Source: Amycolatopsis anabasis
Lineage (GTDB): Bacteria > Actinomycetota > Actinomycetes > Mycobacteriales > Pseudonocardiaceae
DNA length: 64,000 bases
Assembly (NCBI RefSeq): GCF_009765355.1
Contig: NZ_VTHK01000005.1
Span: forward strand, 245,438-309,437
Direction of reading: 5' to 3'
Of this stretch, positions 8,670-18,962 are shown piece after piece; position 1 is the stretch's first letter; each line of letters opens with the position of its first letter. The notes beneath the pieces were generated by a model, which was not told the DNA's origin, did not search any database, and saw only the letters and a list, made by a program, of their open reading frames with translations. Made by a program: the position numbers and the translations under genes.

Positions 8670-10880
8670 CTAGGTACGGGGTGACGGGCCCATGGTGAAC
8701 CGCAGTTCGCCGCCGCCGGTGAGGTCGCGGTGGCTCAGGAACGGCTTGGTGACGGGCTTCCCGTTCAGCCGGACGCCCTGGACGTACTGGTTCGTGTCCG
8801 AGTTCCCGGGCGCGGAGATCACCAGCGGCCGGTGTCGTCCCGGTAGCCGCACGGTGACCTTGGTGAAGAACGGGCTGCCGATCGCGTACTGGTCCGAAGC
8901 CGGGTTCACCGGGTAGATGCCCATCGCGGACAGCAGGTACCAGGACGACATCTGCCCGCAGTCGTCGTTGCCGCTCAGCCCGTCCGGGCGGTTCGCGTAG
9001 TCGCTCTTCGCGATCTGCCGGACGCGTTCCTGCGTCTTCCACGCCTGACCCGCGTAGTCGTACAGGTAGGCGATGTGGTGGCTGGGCTCGTTGGTGTGGT
9101 TGTTGTGCCCCTCGGCGAGGTGCCGGTCCAAAGTGGACAAGAACCGGTCGCGGCCCATCAGGTCGATCAGGCCGGGCACGTCGTGCATCACGTCGAAGGT
9201 GTAGACCCACTCGTCGCCCTCGGTCCAGCCGCCCTTCGCCCACGAGCCGTCGAGGTTGCGCGACTGCATGAAGCCGGTCGAGGCGTTGTACAGGGTGCGG
9301 TAGTTCTGGCTGCGCCGCAGGAAGAACTCGGCGTCCGCGGTCCGGCCGACCGCCTTGGCGACCTGCGCGACCGCCCAGTCCTCGTAGGCGTAGTCCAGCG
9401 TCCGGGAACCGGCTTCCGCGGTGCGGTCGGCGGCCACCCAGCCCTTGTCCTGGTACCAGGTGAGCCCGGCCCGCGCCTCGACCGGCGTGCCTTCCTCGCG
9501 ATCGGCGTAGCGGAGTTCGGTGTCGCGGTCCGGCGGGGTCATCGCGTCCTTGTACACGGCCCGGTAGGCGAGTTCGCGGTCGAAACCGGTGAAACCCTTG
9601 TTGATCGCCTCGGCGATGATCGAGTCGGCGTTGGTGCCGACCATGATGTTGGTTTCGGCGGGGTTCTTCCACATCGGCAGCCAGCCGCCCTCGGTGAAGT
9701 CGTGCAGCATCGACGTGACCATGTCGTCGACGCGTTCCGGGGCGAACAGGGTCAGGAAGGCGTTCTCGGCGCGGAAGGTGTCCCACAGCGAGTAGCTCGT
9801 GTAGCTCACCCCGCGGTGCACCCGGTCGTCGTAGGCGCTGTAGTAGCGGCCGTACTCCGACATCTCCGACGGGTACTGCAGCGCGTGGAACATGCCGGTG
9901 TAGAAGTTCGCGAGCTGGTCGGGCGTGGCGCCCTCGATGGCGACCCGGTCCAGCTTCTCGCTCCACGCCGCGCGGGTCTGCGCCGCCACCCGGTCGAACG
10001 AGCGCGGATCGGGCGCCTCCCGGCGCAGGTTCTCCCTGGCCTGCTCGACGGAGATGAACGAGGTCGCGATCCGGACCTGCACCTGCCGCGTACCCGCGGG
10101 GAAGCGGGCGAACGCGCCGACCGCCGGGTCCGTGCGTCCTGTTTCGCCCTCGTGCAGGGCACCCCCGGACGAGGTGCCGAAGCTGTCGAACCCGGTGTCG
10201 AAGCTCGCGACGAAGTAACCCTTGAAGTTCGGCGCCTTGAACGGACCGAGCTTGCTGTCCTGGCGATCCGGGTTGTAGCCGGAGATCTCGCGCCGCGCCG
10301 GGTCGATCCGGACGTTCCCGGTGATCCCCGCCCGGGTCGCCTCCAGCACGAAGTTCGCGGGCGCGCCCTGGGGGTAGCTGAACCGCATGACCCCGACCCG
10401 CGAGGTCCCGGTCAGCTCGGCCCGCAGCTTCTTCCCGCCCCCGGCGTCCAGGTCGACCGAGTACCGGTCGGGTTTGGCGCGCTCGTCCTCGTGCCGGAAC
10501 GGCAGGCCCCGGGCCTCCATGGTCGGCTTGACGTCCCCGATCCCCGGCATGCCGACCACATACCCGTAGTCGCCCATCCAGATCGCGGGCTGGTGGGTGC
10601 CGATGAATCCGGTGATCTTCGTGTCGTCGTGGTGGTAGGGGAGGCGGCTGACCCAGTTCTGCCGGGTCATCGGCGACCAGCGGGTCATCGCGAACGGCGG
10701 CGCGGTGCTCGGGATCATCCCGCCGTACTCGGTCGCGCTCTCGCCGTCCGTGCCGATCAACGGGTTGACCAGGTCGATGTTGCCGTGCCGCCGCTCGAGT
10801 TCCGGCGCCGCCTGCGCGGGTGCCACCGATCCCGCGAAGAACACGACGACCAGCGCTGCCAGCCACCTGGGTGTCCGCAT
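8670..10880 (-). CDS. Secreted GH92 alpha-mannosidase
   Basis: A 736-residue glycoside hydrolase family 92 enzyme. A signal peptide (MRTPRW, hydrophobic core, cleavage after AQA at about residue 24) directs export. The mature protein begins with the family hallmark NPLIGTDG and carries SYSLWDTFRAENAF, the acid-bearing HTNEPSHH and GNDDCGQMSSWY, which supply calcium ligands and the catalytic Glu/Asp residues. The length is normal for the family. GH92 enzymes are calcium-dependent exo-alpha-mannosidases acting on N-glycans or fungal mannans. It is transcribed alone behind a perfect 20-base LacI-type palindrome. It is unrelated to steroid breakdown and looks like an insertion into that cluster. 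Confidence 0.92.
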   Translation of the reverse strand: MRTPRWLAALVVVFFAGSVAPAQAAPELERRHGNIDLVNPLIGTDGESATEYGGMIPSTAPPFAMTRWSPMTRQNWVSRLPYHHDDTKITGFIGTHQPAIWMGDYGYVVGMPGIGDVKPTMEARGLPFRHEDERAKPDRYSVDLDAGGGKKLRAELTGTSRVGVMRFSYPQGAPANFVLEATRAGITGNVRIDPARREISGYNPDRQDSKLGPFKAPNFKGYFVASFDTGFDSFGTSSGGALHEGETGRTDPAVGAFARFPAGTRQVQVRIATSFISVEQARENLRREAPDPRSFDRVAAQTRAAWSEKLDRVAIEGATPDQLANFYTGMFHALQYPSEMSEYGRYYSAYDDRVHRGVSYTSYSLWDTFRAENAFLTLFAPERVDDMVTSMLHDFTEGGWLPMWKNPAETNIMVGTNADSIIAEAINKGFTGFDRELAYRAVYKDAMTPPDRDTELRYADREEGTPVEARAGLTWYQDKGWVAADRTAEAGSRTLDYAYEDWAVAQVAKAVGRTADAEFFLRRSQNYRTLYNASTGFMQSRNLDGSWAKGGWTEGDEWVYTFDVMHDVPGLIDLMGRDRFLSTLDRHLAEGHNNHTNEPSHHIAYLYDYAGQAWKTQERVRQIAKSDYANRPDGLSGNDDCGQMSSWYLLSAMGIYPVNPASDQYAIGSPFFTKVTVRLPGRHRPLVISAPGNSDTNQYVQGVRLNGKPVTKPFLSHRDLTGGGELRFTMGPSPRT

Positions 10881-10896
10881 CGCACGCCCTCCAGCC

Positions 10897-10916
10897 GTCT
10901 GACAACGTTGTCAGAC
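10897..10916. promoter_or_regulatory. LacI-family operator palindrome before the GH92 gene
   Basis: GTCTGACAACGTTGTCAGAC is a perfect 20-base palindrome with the central CG typical of LacI-family sites, 17 bases upstream of the GH92 start. The regulator gene is not in the window. Confidence 0.8.
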
Positions 10917-10994
10917 TCCGTGCTGGTGCGCGTGGTCGCGCACCAAGCCTGCGGACAGTGATAGCGATCCGCGCGGCGCGCTGTCAACCAGGGC

Positions 10995-12160
<1,166 letters not shown>

Positions 12161-12161
<1 letters not shown>

Positions 12162-13216
12162 CAGTCCAGCCCCTCCAGGACGGCCACCAGGTTCTGTTGC
12201 AGCACCGGGCCGCTGGTCGCGTGCGCGAGCACCTTCCGCGCCCGGCCGGTGAGGATCTGATTCGCCGCCTCGCCGATGCGGGCGAGTCCGGCGGAGAACA
12301 TCGGATTGCCGGTCAGCACGCCACCGGACGGATTGACGCGCACGTCGTCGCCCAGCCCCAGTTCCCGGCGCAGGATGAGTTCCTGATGCGTGAACGGCGC
12401 GTGCAGCTCGGCGACCTCGACCCCGCCGGCGCCCGCGGCCCGGCCCGCGGCCTCGGTCGACGGGGACCGGGTCAGGTCCCGCGCGCCGAGCACCGGCGAA
12501 TCCACCCGGTGCTCGATCCCGGTGATCACCGCCGGACGTTCGGTGAGTTCGCGTGCGCGCTCGGCCGAGGCCAGCACGATCACCGCGGCGCCGTCGGTGA
12601 CCGGTGCGATGTCGTGCGCCCGCAACGGATCCGCGACGAGCGGGGCGTCCAGCAGTTCGGCCACGTCGACCTGTCCGGACAGCTGCGCGTGCGGGTTGGC
12701 CGCCGCGTCGGCACGCGACCGGGCGGCCACCTCGGCGAGGTCCTTTTCGCTCCACAGCCCGGATTCGAGTCCGAGGCGTGCCTGGATCCCCGCGATGGAC
12801 ACCGAATCCGGCCAGAGCGGGGCGACCAGGTACGGATCGAGCTGCAGGGCCAGCACCCGGCGCAGCTGGCCCGCCGAGGACTTCCCGAAGCCGTAGACCA
12901 GCGCGGTGTCCACCTCGCCCATCCGGATCTTCAGCCACGCCTCGTACAGCGCCCAGGCCGCGTCCATCTCCACATGCGACTCGTGGATCGGCGGGAAGGC
13001 GCCGATCGCGTCGACCGCCGCGATGAACGAGAACGCCCGCCCGGCCAGGTAGTCCGAGGAGCCGGAGCACCAGAACCCGATGTCCTCTTTGGACAAACCG
13101 GTCTGCTGGTAGACCTCGGCGAGGATCGGCACCAGCATCTCGACACCGTTGGTGGTGCCCGGTGTCGCGCGCACGTTGGGGGCCTGGGCGAACCCCACTA
13201 CCGCCACATCGGTCAT
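12161..13216 (-). CDS. ltp4: Thiolase-like lipid-transfer protein Ltp4
   Basis: A 351-residue thiolase-fold protein resembling Ltp4 (Rv3522). It begins MTDVAVVGFAQAP and has FWCSGSSDYLAG, HESHVEMDAAWALYEA and NPSGGVLTGNPMFSAGL near the C-terminus. It is distinct from but parallel to Ltp3, suggesting a heteromeric thiolase-like pair, as encoded side by side in mycobacteria. The ATG at 13216 follows AAAGGAAT, ten bases after the DUF35 stop. The role is probably in C-C bond cleavage of a side-chain CoA ester with the two neighbouring proteins. Confidence 0.85.
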
Positions 13217-13226
13217 GGGATTCCTT

Positions 13227-14225
13227 TCACAGGTGGTGGGCGAAGGACTCGTAAGGCGCGTCCGGTTCGCCGGTCGGTTCGAAGTGGTCGATGTTCTCCA
13301 GCGTGGTCCACCACTGGTCGCGGGGTTTCCAGGAAGCCCGGACCCGCATGCCCATCCGCACGTCCGCCGCGTCGCAGCCGAGCACCAGATGCAGGAACGC
13401 GATGTCCGCGCCGTCGAGCAGGATGTACGCGGCGACATACGGCGGTTTGAGCCGCTGGCCGAGGAACGGCACGTTCACGATGCAGAACGTGGTCACGATC
13501 CCGGTGTCGGGCAGTTCGACCTCTTCCGAGGTGGGCACGCCGTCGGTCGGGCAGGCGCCGCGGGGCGGGATGTAGACCTTCGCGCAGGCGGGGCAGCGTT
13601 GCCCGATCAGCCGCCCTTCGGCGAGCCCGCGCAGGTACCGGCTTTCCTCGGGGGAGGCCGAGTGCTGGTAGTGCAGGTGGACCGGGGTGATGATCGTGCT
13701 GACCGGCTCGCCTTCCTCCCGCTTCGCCACCGGGGGCGGCGGCGGAGTGGGTTCGGTGTCCTCCGGGGCGTCCGCCGGTACGAAGTACGCGATGTCCCGG
13801 ATGTGCCCGACGAGTTCGTCCGCCCACCGCACGCGCACCCGCAGCCCGGTGCGGATGTGCTCCGGCGAACCGGCGTCCACCGCGTGCAGGAGGGCGGTGT
13901 CGGCGCCGTCCAGCCGGATCAGCGCCCAGGCGAACGCGCGCTGGAGCGGTTGCCCCTCCACGGGTTCGGCGATCCACGACCAGGAGAGCACGGTGCCCTC
14001 GGTCGCGACCTCGACGAATTCGGACAGCGGCTCGGCGGTCACCGGGTCGTACTCGACGGGCGGGACGTGCACCCGGCCGTCCGCGCCGCGCACGCCTTCG
14101 ATGCGGCGTTCGCGGAGCGCGTTGACGAAGTGCCCGAGCACTGGCCCGAGCGAGCGGGTGTAGTCGAAGCCCACCTCGAGCGGTGCGGAGAGCGGAGCCT
14201 CGGTATCGGCGGTGCTGGCAGTCAC
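13227..14225 (-). CDS. Double DUF35/OB-fold acyl-CoA-associated protein, Rv3521-like
   Basis: A 332-residue protein with two OB-fold DUF35 modules joined by a proline- and acid-rich linker (residues about 150-175). The second module is preceded by a rubredoxin-like zinc knuckle, GQRCPACAKVYIPPRGACP, whose third Cys is spaced as in MaoC/DUF35 partner proteins. DUF35 proteins form tight complexes with Ltp-type thiolase-like subunits and bind CoA esters. Its position directly before ltp4 and ltp3 matches Rv3521-Rv3522-Rv3523. A GTG start at 14225 lies only nine bases from a KstR-like box. Confidence 0.85.
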   Translation of the reverse strand: MTASTADTEAPLSAPLEVGFDYTRSLGPVLGHFVNALRERRIEGVRGADGRVHVPPVEYDPVTAEPLSEFVEVATEGTVLSWSWIAEPVEGQPLQRAFAWALIRLDGADTALLHAVDAGSPEHIRTGLRVRVRWADELVGHIRDIAYFVPADAPEDTEPTPPPPPVAKREEGEPVSTIITPVHLHYQHSASPEESRYLRGLAEGRLIGQRCPACAKVYIPPRGACPTDGVPTSEEVELPDTGIVTTFCIVNVPFLGQRLKPPYVAAYILLDGADIAFLHLVLGCDAADVRMGMRVRASWKPRDQWWTTLENIDHFEPTGEPDAPYESFAHHL

Positions 14226-14233
14226 GCCTGAAG

Positions 14234-14247
14234 TGAAACACGTTCTC
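14234..14247. promoter_or_regulatory. KstR-like operator for the DUF35-ltp4-ltp3 operon
   Basis: TGAAACACGTTCTC matches TnnAACnnGTTnnA except for the last position. It is nine bases from the leftward start codon and would overlap the transcription start. Confidence 0.65.
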
Positions 14248-14298
14248 GAAAACTGGGCAAGGTGTCGTTACTGCCGCGTCCTGCCCCTTGCTCACAAG

Positions 14299-14312
14299 TG
14301 AAACGCGTTCTA
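14299..14312. promoter_or_regulatory. KstR operator for the acyl-CoA ligase gene
   Basis: TGAAACGCGTTCTA fits TnnAACnnGTTnnA exactly. It ends 11 bases before the rightward start codon. Confidence 0.82.
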
Positions 14313-14323
14313 GATTTGCGGGT

Positions 14324-15901
14324 ATGTCAACTACCGCCGCGCAGCAGCAGGCCGCGACGCTCGGCCTGTGGAACATCGCCGCCGAACAGCCCGAGCGCCT
14401 CGCCGTGGTCGATCCGGATGGCACCGAGGTCAGCTACGGCGAACTCGCCGCGAAGGCCAACTCCTACGCGCGCGGTCTGCGGGCGCTCGGCCTGGAGACG
14501 GGCGACGCGATCGTGGTGCTGCAACCCAACGGCGACGAACTGCTCGCCGCCTATTTCGCCGCGATCCAGACCGGGCTGTACATCGTGGTGGTCAACTGGC
14601 ACCTGGTCGGGCCGGAGGTCGCCTACATCCTCGCCGACAGCGGCGCGAAGGCGTTCCTGGCGCACGAGCGGTTCGGCGAGGTCGCGGTGGCGGCGGCCGA
14701 GGAGGCGGGGATCCCGGCGAACGCCCGGTTCGCGGTCGGCGAGATCGACGGCTTCCGGCGGATCGAGGAACTCGGTTCGGGGGAGGGCGACGGGCGTCCG
14801 GAGCACCGGACCGCGGGGTCGCCGATGCTCTACACCTCGGGCACCACCGGGCGGCCGAAGGGGGTGCGGCGCCCGCTGACCGGGGCCGATCCCGATCAGG
14901 TGCCCGCCGCGTCGACCTGGTTCTTCGGCATCTTCGGCCTGAAGCCGTTCGACGATCACGTGCACCTGTGCGGTTCGCCGCTGTACCACACCGCGGTGCT
15001 GAACTTCGTGGCGATCTCGCTGCAGCTCGGGCACACCGCGGTGCTGATGGACCGCTGGGATCCGGAGGAGATGCTGCGGCTCATCCAACGGCACCGGGTC
15101 ACGCACAGTCATATGGTCCCGACCCAGTTCCGCCGCCTGCTCGGCCTGCCCGCCGAGGTCCGCGCGAAGTACGACGTCTCCTCGCTGCGGAACATGATCC
15201 ACGGCGCGGCGCCGTGCCCGCCGGAGGTCAAGCGGCAGATGCTCGACTGGTGGGGGCCGGTGGTCACCGAGTACTACGCCGCGACCGAGGGCGGCGGCAC
15301 CGCGATCAACGGCGCCGAATGGCTGCGCAAACCGGGTTCGGTCGGCCGCCCGTGGCCGGGGTCGACGATCAAGGTGCTCGACGATTCCGGCGCCGAGCTG
15401 CCGCCGGGCGAGGTCGGCACGGTGTACATGAAGATGGGCGACTCGAAGTTCGAGTACCACAAGGACAAGGCGAAGACCGAGAAGGCGCGGGTGGGTGACC
15501 TGTTCACCCTCGGCGACGTCGGCCACCTCGACGAGGACGGTTATCTCTACCTGCACGACCGCAAGACCGACATGATCATTTCCGGCGGGGTGAACATCTA
15601 CCCGGCCGAGATCGAGGGCGAGCTGGTGATGCACCCGAAGGTCGCCGATGTGGCGGTGTTCGGGGTGCCCCACGACGACTGGGGCGAGGAGATCAAGGCG
15701 GTCGTCCAGCCCGCCGAGGGCGTCGAACCCTCCGCCGACCTCACCGCGGAACTGCTGGAGTACGCCCGTTCCCGGCTGGCGAAGTTCAAACTCCCCAAGA
15801 GCATCGACTACGTCGCCGAACTCCCGCGCGACCCGAACGGCAAACTCTACAAGCGCAAACTCCGCGACCCCTACTGGCAAGGCCGCGACCGCGCCATCTG
15901 A
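14324..15901 (+). CDS. AMP-forming acyl-CoA synthetase, FadD4-like, in the KstR regulon
   Basis: A 525-residue ANL-superfamily ligase. The P-loop YTSGTTGRPKG, the A5 motif YYAATEGGG, the A7 LGDVGHLDEDGYLYLHDR and the A10 lysine motif in NGKLYKRKL are all intact, so it should be active. Overall sequence resembles mycobacterial FadD4 more than FadD17, FadD3 or FadD19. The exact substrate is unknown; a perfect KstR box in its promoter and its place opposite the ltp operon argue for a sterol-derived acid. It starts at ATG 14324; the upstream in-frame extension overlaps the operator and is rejected. Confidence 0.85.
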   Translation: MSTTAAQQQAATLGLWNIAAEQPERLAVVDPDGTEVSYGELAAKANSYARGLRALGLETGDAIVVLQPNGDELLAAYFAAIQTGLYIVVVNWHLVGPEVAYILADSGAKAFLAHERFGEVAVAAAEEAGIPANARFAVGEIDGFRRIEELGSGEGDGRPEHRTAGSPMLYTSGTTGRPKGVRRPLTGADPDQVPAASTWFFGIFGLKPFDDHVHLCGSPLYHTAVLNFVAISLQLGHTAVLMDRWDPEEMLRLIQRHRVTHSHMVPTQFRRLLGLPAEVRAKYDVSSLRNMIHGAAPCPPEVKRQMLDWWGPVVTEYYAATEGGGTAINGAEWLRKPGSVGRPWPGSTIKVLDDSGAELPPGEVGTVYMKMGDSKFEYHKDKAKTEKARVGDLFTLGDVGHLDEDGYLYLHDRKTDMIISGGVNIYPAEIEGELVMHPKVADVAVFGVPHDDWGEEIKAVVQPAEGVEPSADLTAELLEYARSRLAKFKLPKSIDYVAELPRDPNGKLYKRKLRDPYWQGRDRAI

Positions 15902-16486
15902 CCCACCCGAAAATCCCCCGATGAGGTTTTCTCGGTAGGCCTTCTCGGGTGGTGCTCGGCGTGCTCGATGTGGTGTGGGGAACCTTGCCTTCCCGCGTGC
16001 GCCGAAGGCCGCATTGATGCTCGTCTACTCCCGGAACGGGGAACTCGGGCTACCGAAACGGGGAACACACCCGACCGGAACGGGGAACTCGCGGCAGGCC
16101 GAGGCTCGCTGGCGCGAGTCCCCCGTTTCGGACGTGCGAGTCCCCCGTTTCGTTTCGGTCTACCGAGTTCCCGTTTCGGTAGGCGAGTTCTCACCCGGGC
16201 ACCCGGCGAGTACGGCGCGAAGCCGCACACTGAGGGATTTCGGTACCGGGTGGGGCGCACTTCGGCGGCGAAGTGCGGAGTGCTTGCCCACGCAACCAGG
16301 CACCGCTTTCCCCCAAGGCACCCCCGGCTCCCCGAAGTGCCGCCTCCCCGGTCAGCCGCGCCCCCAATGCGGCTTTCGGTACCCTCAACGCCCCCAATGC
16401 CGCATTGGGTACATCCAGGCCCCGAAAGCCGCATCGGGGACTCCCGGTGGACCGGCAGCCTGGATGCCGCGACGTGCCGCGCGGGG
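15902..16486. repeat. 585-base gene-free convergent spacer packed with two repeat families
   Basis: No convincing gene lies here. From 16031 to about 16190 there are three rightward copies of a CCGGAACGGGGAACTCG-like unit (16031-16047, 16053-16068, 16075-16091) and at least three inverted copies (16114-16131, 16136-16152, 16163-16179). From 16361 to 16440 a second family forms nested hairpins: CCCAATGC-C-GCATTGGG at 16393-16409 sits inside longer arms containing GCGGCTTTCGG and CCGAAAGCCGC. Both families recur elsewhere in the window. The spacer separates the convergent ligase and echA19 genes. Confidence 0.8.
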
Positions 16487-17278
16487 TCAGCGGCCCTGGA
16501 AGTTCGGGGTGCGTTTTTCGGCGAAGGCTCGGGGGCCTTCCTTGGCGTCCTCGCTGGTGAACACCTTGATCCCGTACTGGGCGTCCAGTTTGAACGCCTC
16601 CTCCTCGTGCATGCCCTCGGTGTCGCGGATCGTGCGCAGGATCGCCTGCACCGCGAGCGGACCGTTCGCGGCGATCAGTCCCGCGATCTCCAGGGCCTTG
16701 TCCAGGGCGGTTCCGTCCGGGACGACGTGGCCGATCAGCCCGATGTCCTTCGCCTCCGCCGCGGTGATGTGCCGCCCGGTGAGCAGGATGTCCGCCGCGA
16801 CCGTGTACGGGATCTGCCGCGGCAGCCGCACCGCCGACCCGCCCATCGGGAACAGGCCCCAGCGCGCCTCGGACACCCCGAACTTCGCGCTCTCCCCGGC
16901 GATCCGGATGTCGGTGCCCTGCAGGATCTCGGTGCCCCCGGCGATCGCGGGCCCCTCGACCGCGGCGATGAGCGGTTTGGTCAGCCGCCGCCCCTTGAGC
17001 AGGCCCTCGATCCGGCTCGGGTCCCACGCCCCCTTCTGGAACGAGTCGCCCGGCGAGTTGCGGGCCATCGACTTCAGGTCCGCCCCGGCGCAGAACGCGC
17101 CACCGGCCCCGGTCAGCACGCAGCTGCGGATCTCCGGATCCTGGTCGACCTGGTCCCAGGCCTCCACCATGATCGCCAGCATGTCCCCGGTCAGCGCGTT
17201 GCGCGCCTGCGGCCGGTTCATCGTGACGATCAGGGTGTGCCCCCGCTTCTCCACCAGCGCGTGCGGAGCTTCGGTCAT
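16487..17278 (-). CDS. echA19: Steroid side-chain enoyl-CoA hydratase EchA19
   Basis: A 263-residue crotonase closely matching mycobacterial EchA19, which hydrates side-chain enoyl-CoA intermediates of cholesterol. The oxyanion-hole segment [13 protein letters not shown], the active-site stretch [21 protein letters not shown] and the C-terminal [16 protein letters not shown] are diagnostic. ATG 17278 is chosen because homology to EchA19 begins there; an ATG ten codons upstream is also possible. It is divergent from fadD19 across a KstR-like box, which probably serves both genes. Confidence 0.9.
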   Translation of the reverse strand: MTEAPHALVEKRGHTLIVTMNRPQARNALTGDMLAIMVEAWDQVDQDPEIRSCVLTGAGGAFCAGADLKSMARNSPGDSFQKGAWDPSRIEGLLKGRRLTKPLIAAVEGPAIAGGTEILQGTDIRIAGESAKFGVSEARWGLFPMGGSAVRLPRQIPYTVAADILLTGRHITAAEAKDIGLIGHVVPDGTALDKALEIAGLIAANGPLAVQAILRTIRDTEGMHEEEAFKLDAQYGIKVFTSEDAKEGPRAFAEKRTPNFQGR

Positions 17279-17318
17279 CTCGCCGCCCTTCGAGCCGATT
17301 CTCGCCATTGCCCAGAAC

Positions 17319-17332
17319 GATAACATGTTCTA
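17319..17332. promoter_or_regulatory. KstR-like operator between echA19 and fadD19
   Basis: GATAACATGTTCTA keeps the AACnnGTTnnA core and misses only the first T of the KstR consensus. It lies in the short divergent spacer of two genes that are KstR targets in mycobacteria. Confidence 0.7.
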
Positions 17333-17342
17333 CTTTGACTGG

Positions 17343-18962
17343 GTGGCACTCAACATTGCGGATCTTCTCGAGCACGCCGTCGACGCCGTGCCGGATCGCG
17401 CCGCGATCATCTGCGGTAGCCGGCAGGTCACCTTCGCCCAACTGGAAGAGCGCGCCAACCGCCTGGCGCACCACCTCGCCGAGCACGGAGTCGGACCGGG
17501 TTCGCACGTCGGGGTGTATTCGCGGAACTCGATCGAAGCCGTGGAGGCGATGGTCGCCGCGTACAAACTGCGCGCGATCGCGGTCAACGTCAACTACCGG
17601 TACGTCCACGGCGAACTGCGCTACCTGTTCACCAACGCCGACCTGGTCGCGCTGGTGCACGAGCGCCAGTACGCCGACAAGGTCGCCGCGGTCCTCCCCG
17701 AGGCTCCGAAACTGAAACACGTTGTAGTCGTCGACGACGGTAGCGACGCCGATTACGCGCGCTACGGCGGCGTCGACTACGAGGCCGCCCTCGCCGAGTC
17801 GTCCCCGGAGCGGGACTTCGGCGAGCGCAGCAACGACGATCTGTACATCCTGTACACCGGCGGCACCACCGGCTACCCCAAGGGCGTGCTGTGGCGGCAC
17901 GAGGACATCTGGCGCGCGCTCGGCGGCGGGATCAACTTCGTCACCGGTGAATACGTGCCCGACGAGTGGACGCTGGCCGAGCAGGGCAAGGAGACCAGCC
18001 TGGTCCGCCTGCCCGCCGCCCCGCTGATCCACGGCGCCGCGCAGTGGGCCGCCTTCGGCGCGCTGTTCACCGGCAGCCCGGTGGTGTTCGTGCCGCAGTT
18101 CGACGCGCACGAGATCTGGAAGGCCGTGCAGGAACACCGGGTCCAGGTGCTCACCATCGTCGGCGACGCGATGGCCCGCCCGCTCATCGAGGCCTACCGC
18201 GAGGGCGGTTACGACGCGTCCTCGCTCGTCGCGGTGTCCAGCCACGCCGCGCTGTTCTCGCATTCGGTGAAGCAGGAGTTCCTCGAGCACCTGCCGAACG
18301 TGGTGATCACCGACGCGATCGGCTCCTCGGAGAGCGGGTTCACCGGGATCGGCATGGTGAGCAAGGACGCCGACCACTCGGCGGGACCCCGGGTGAACTT
18401 CGGCAAGGACGCCATCCTGCTCGACGAGGACAACCGGCGGATCGAGCCGGAAACCGGCGCCGTGGGCCGGATCGCCCGCCGCGGCCACGTCCCGATCGGC
18501 TACTACAACGACCCGGTGAAGACCCGGACGATCTTCGTGGAGATCGATGGCGTCCGGTACGTCGTGCCCGGGGACTACGCCCGCTACGAGGCCGATGGCA
18601 CGGTCACCCTGCTCGGCCGGGGTTCGCAGTGTGTGAACACCGGCGGCGAGAAGGTGTACCCGGAGGAGGTCGAGGGCGCGCTCAAATCGCATCCGGACGT
18701 GTTCGACGCGCTGGTCATCGGCGTTCCGGACGAGCGGCTCGGCCAGCGGGTGGCCGCGGTGATCCAGACCCGGCCCGGGCATCCGCCGGACTTCGCGGCG
18801 ATCGACGCGCACGTGCGCACCGAGATCGCCGGGTACAAGGTGCCGCGGACCATCTGGGTCGCCGACGAGATCGGCCGCTCGCCCAGCGGCAAACCCGACT
18901 ACCCGTGGGCGCAGAAGTACGCGGCCGAGCACGAGCCCGCGATCGACCCGCAGCGAGCCTGA
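17343..18962 (+). CDS. fadD19: 3-oxocholest-4-en-26-oate-CoA ligase FadD19
   Basis: A 539-residue AMP-forming ligase matching FadD19, which activates the C26 acid made by CYP125. It shows YTGGTTGYPKG (P-loop), IGSSESGF (A5), PGDYARYEADGTVTLLGRG (A7) and the C-terminal catalytic lysine in SPSGKPDYPWA. GTG 17343 gives the start VALNIADLLEHA, which aligns with the mycobacterial protein; ATG 17325 is in frame but lies inside the operator. It is followed eight bases later by a flavoprotein gene, probably in the same transcript. Confidence 0.9.
   Translation: MALNIADLLEHAVDAVPDRAAIICGSRQVTFAQLEERANRLAHHLAEHGVGPGSHVGVYSRNSIEAVEAMVAAYKLRAIAVNVNYRYVHGELRYLFTNADLVALVHERQYADKVAAVLPEAPKLKHVVVVDDGSDADYARYGGVDYEAALAESSPERDFGERSNDDLYILYTGGTTGYPKGVLWRHEDIWRALGGGINFVTGEYVPDEWTLAEQGKETSLVRLPAAPLIHGAAQWAAFGALFTGSPVVFVPQFDAHEIWKAVQEHRVQVLTIVGDAMARPLIEAYREGGYDASSLVAVSSHAALFSHSVKQEFLEHLPNVVITDAIGSSESGFTGIGMVSKDADHSAGPRVNFGKDAILLDEDNRRIEPETGAVGRIARRGHVPIGYYNDPVKTRTIFVEIDGVRYVVPGDYARYEADGTVTLLGRGSQCVNTGGEKVYPEEVEGALKSHPDVFDALVIGVPDERLGQRVAAVIQTRPGHPPDFAAIDAHVRTEIAGYKVPRTIWVADEIGRSPSGKPDYPWAQKYAAEHEPAIDPQRA

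Noticed and set aside
7336..10905. Very long leftward open frame of 1189 codons
   Set aside because: It runs antisense to cyp125 and out of frame with GH92; composition is Arg/Gly/Ala-rich noise typical of GC-rich shadow frames.
15975..17342. Long in-frame extension upstream of fadD19
   Set aside because: It reads through repeats and antisense to echA19; homology to FadD19 begins only at 17343.
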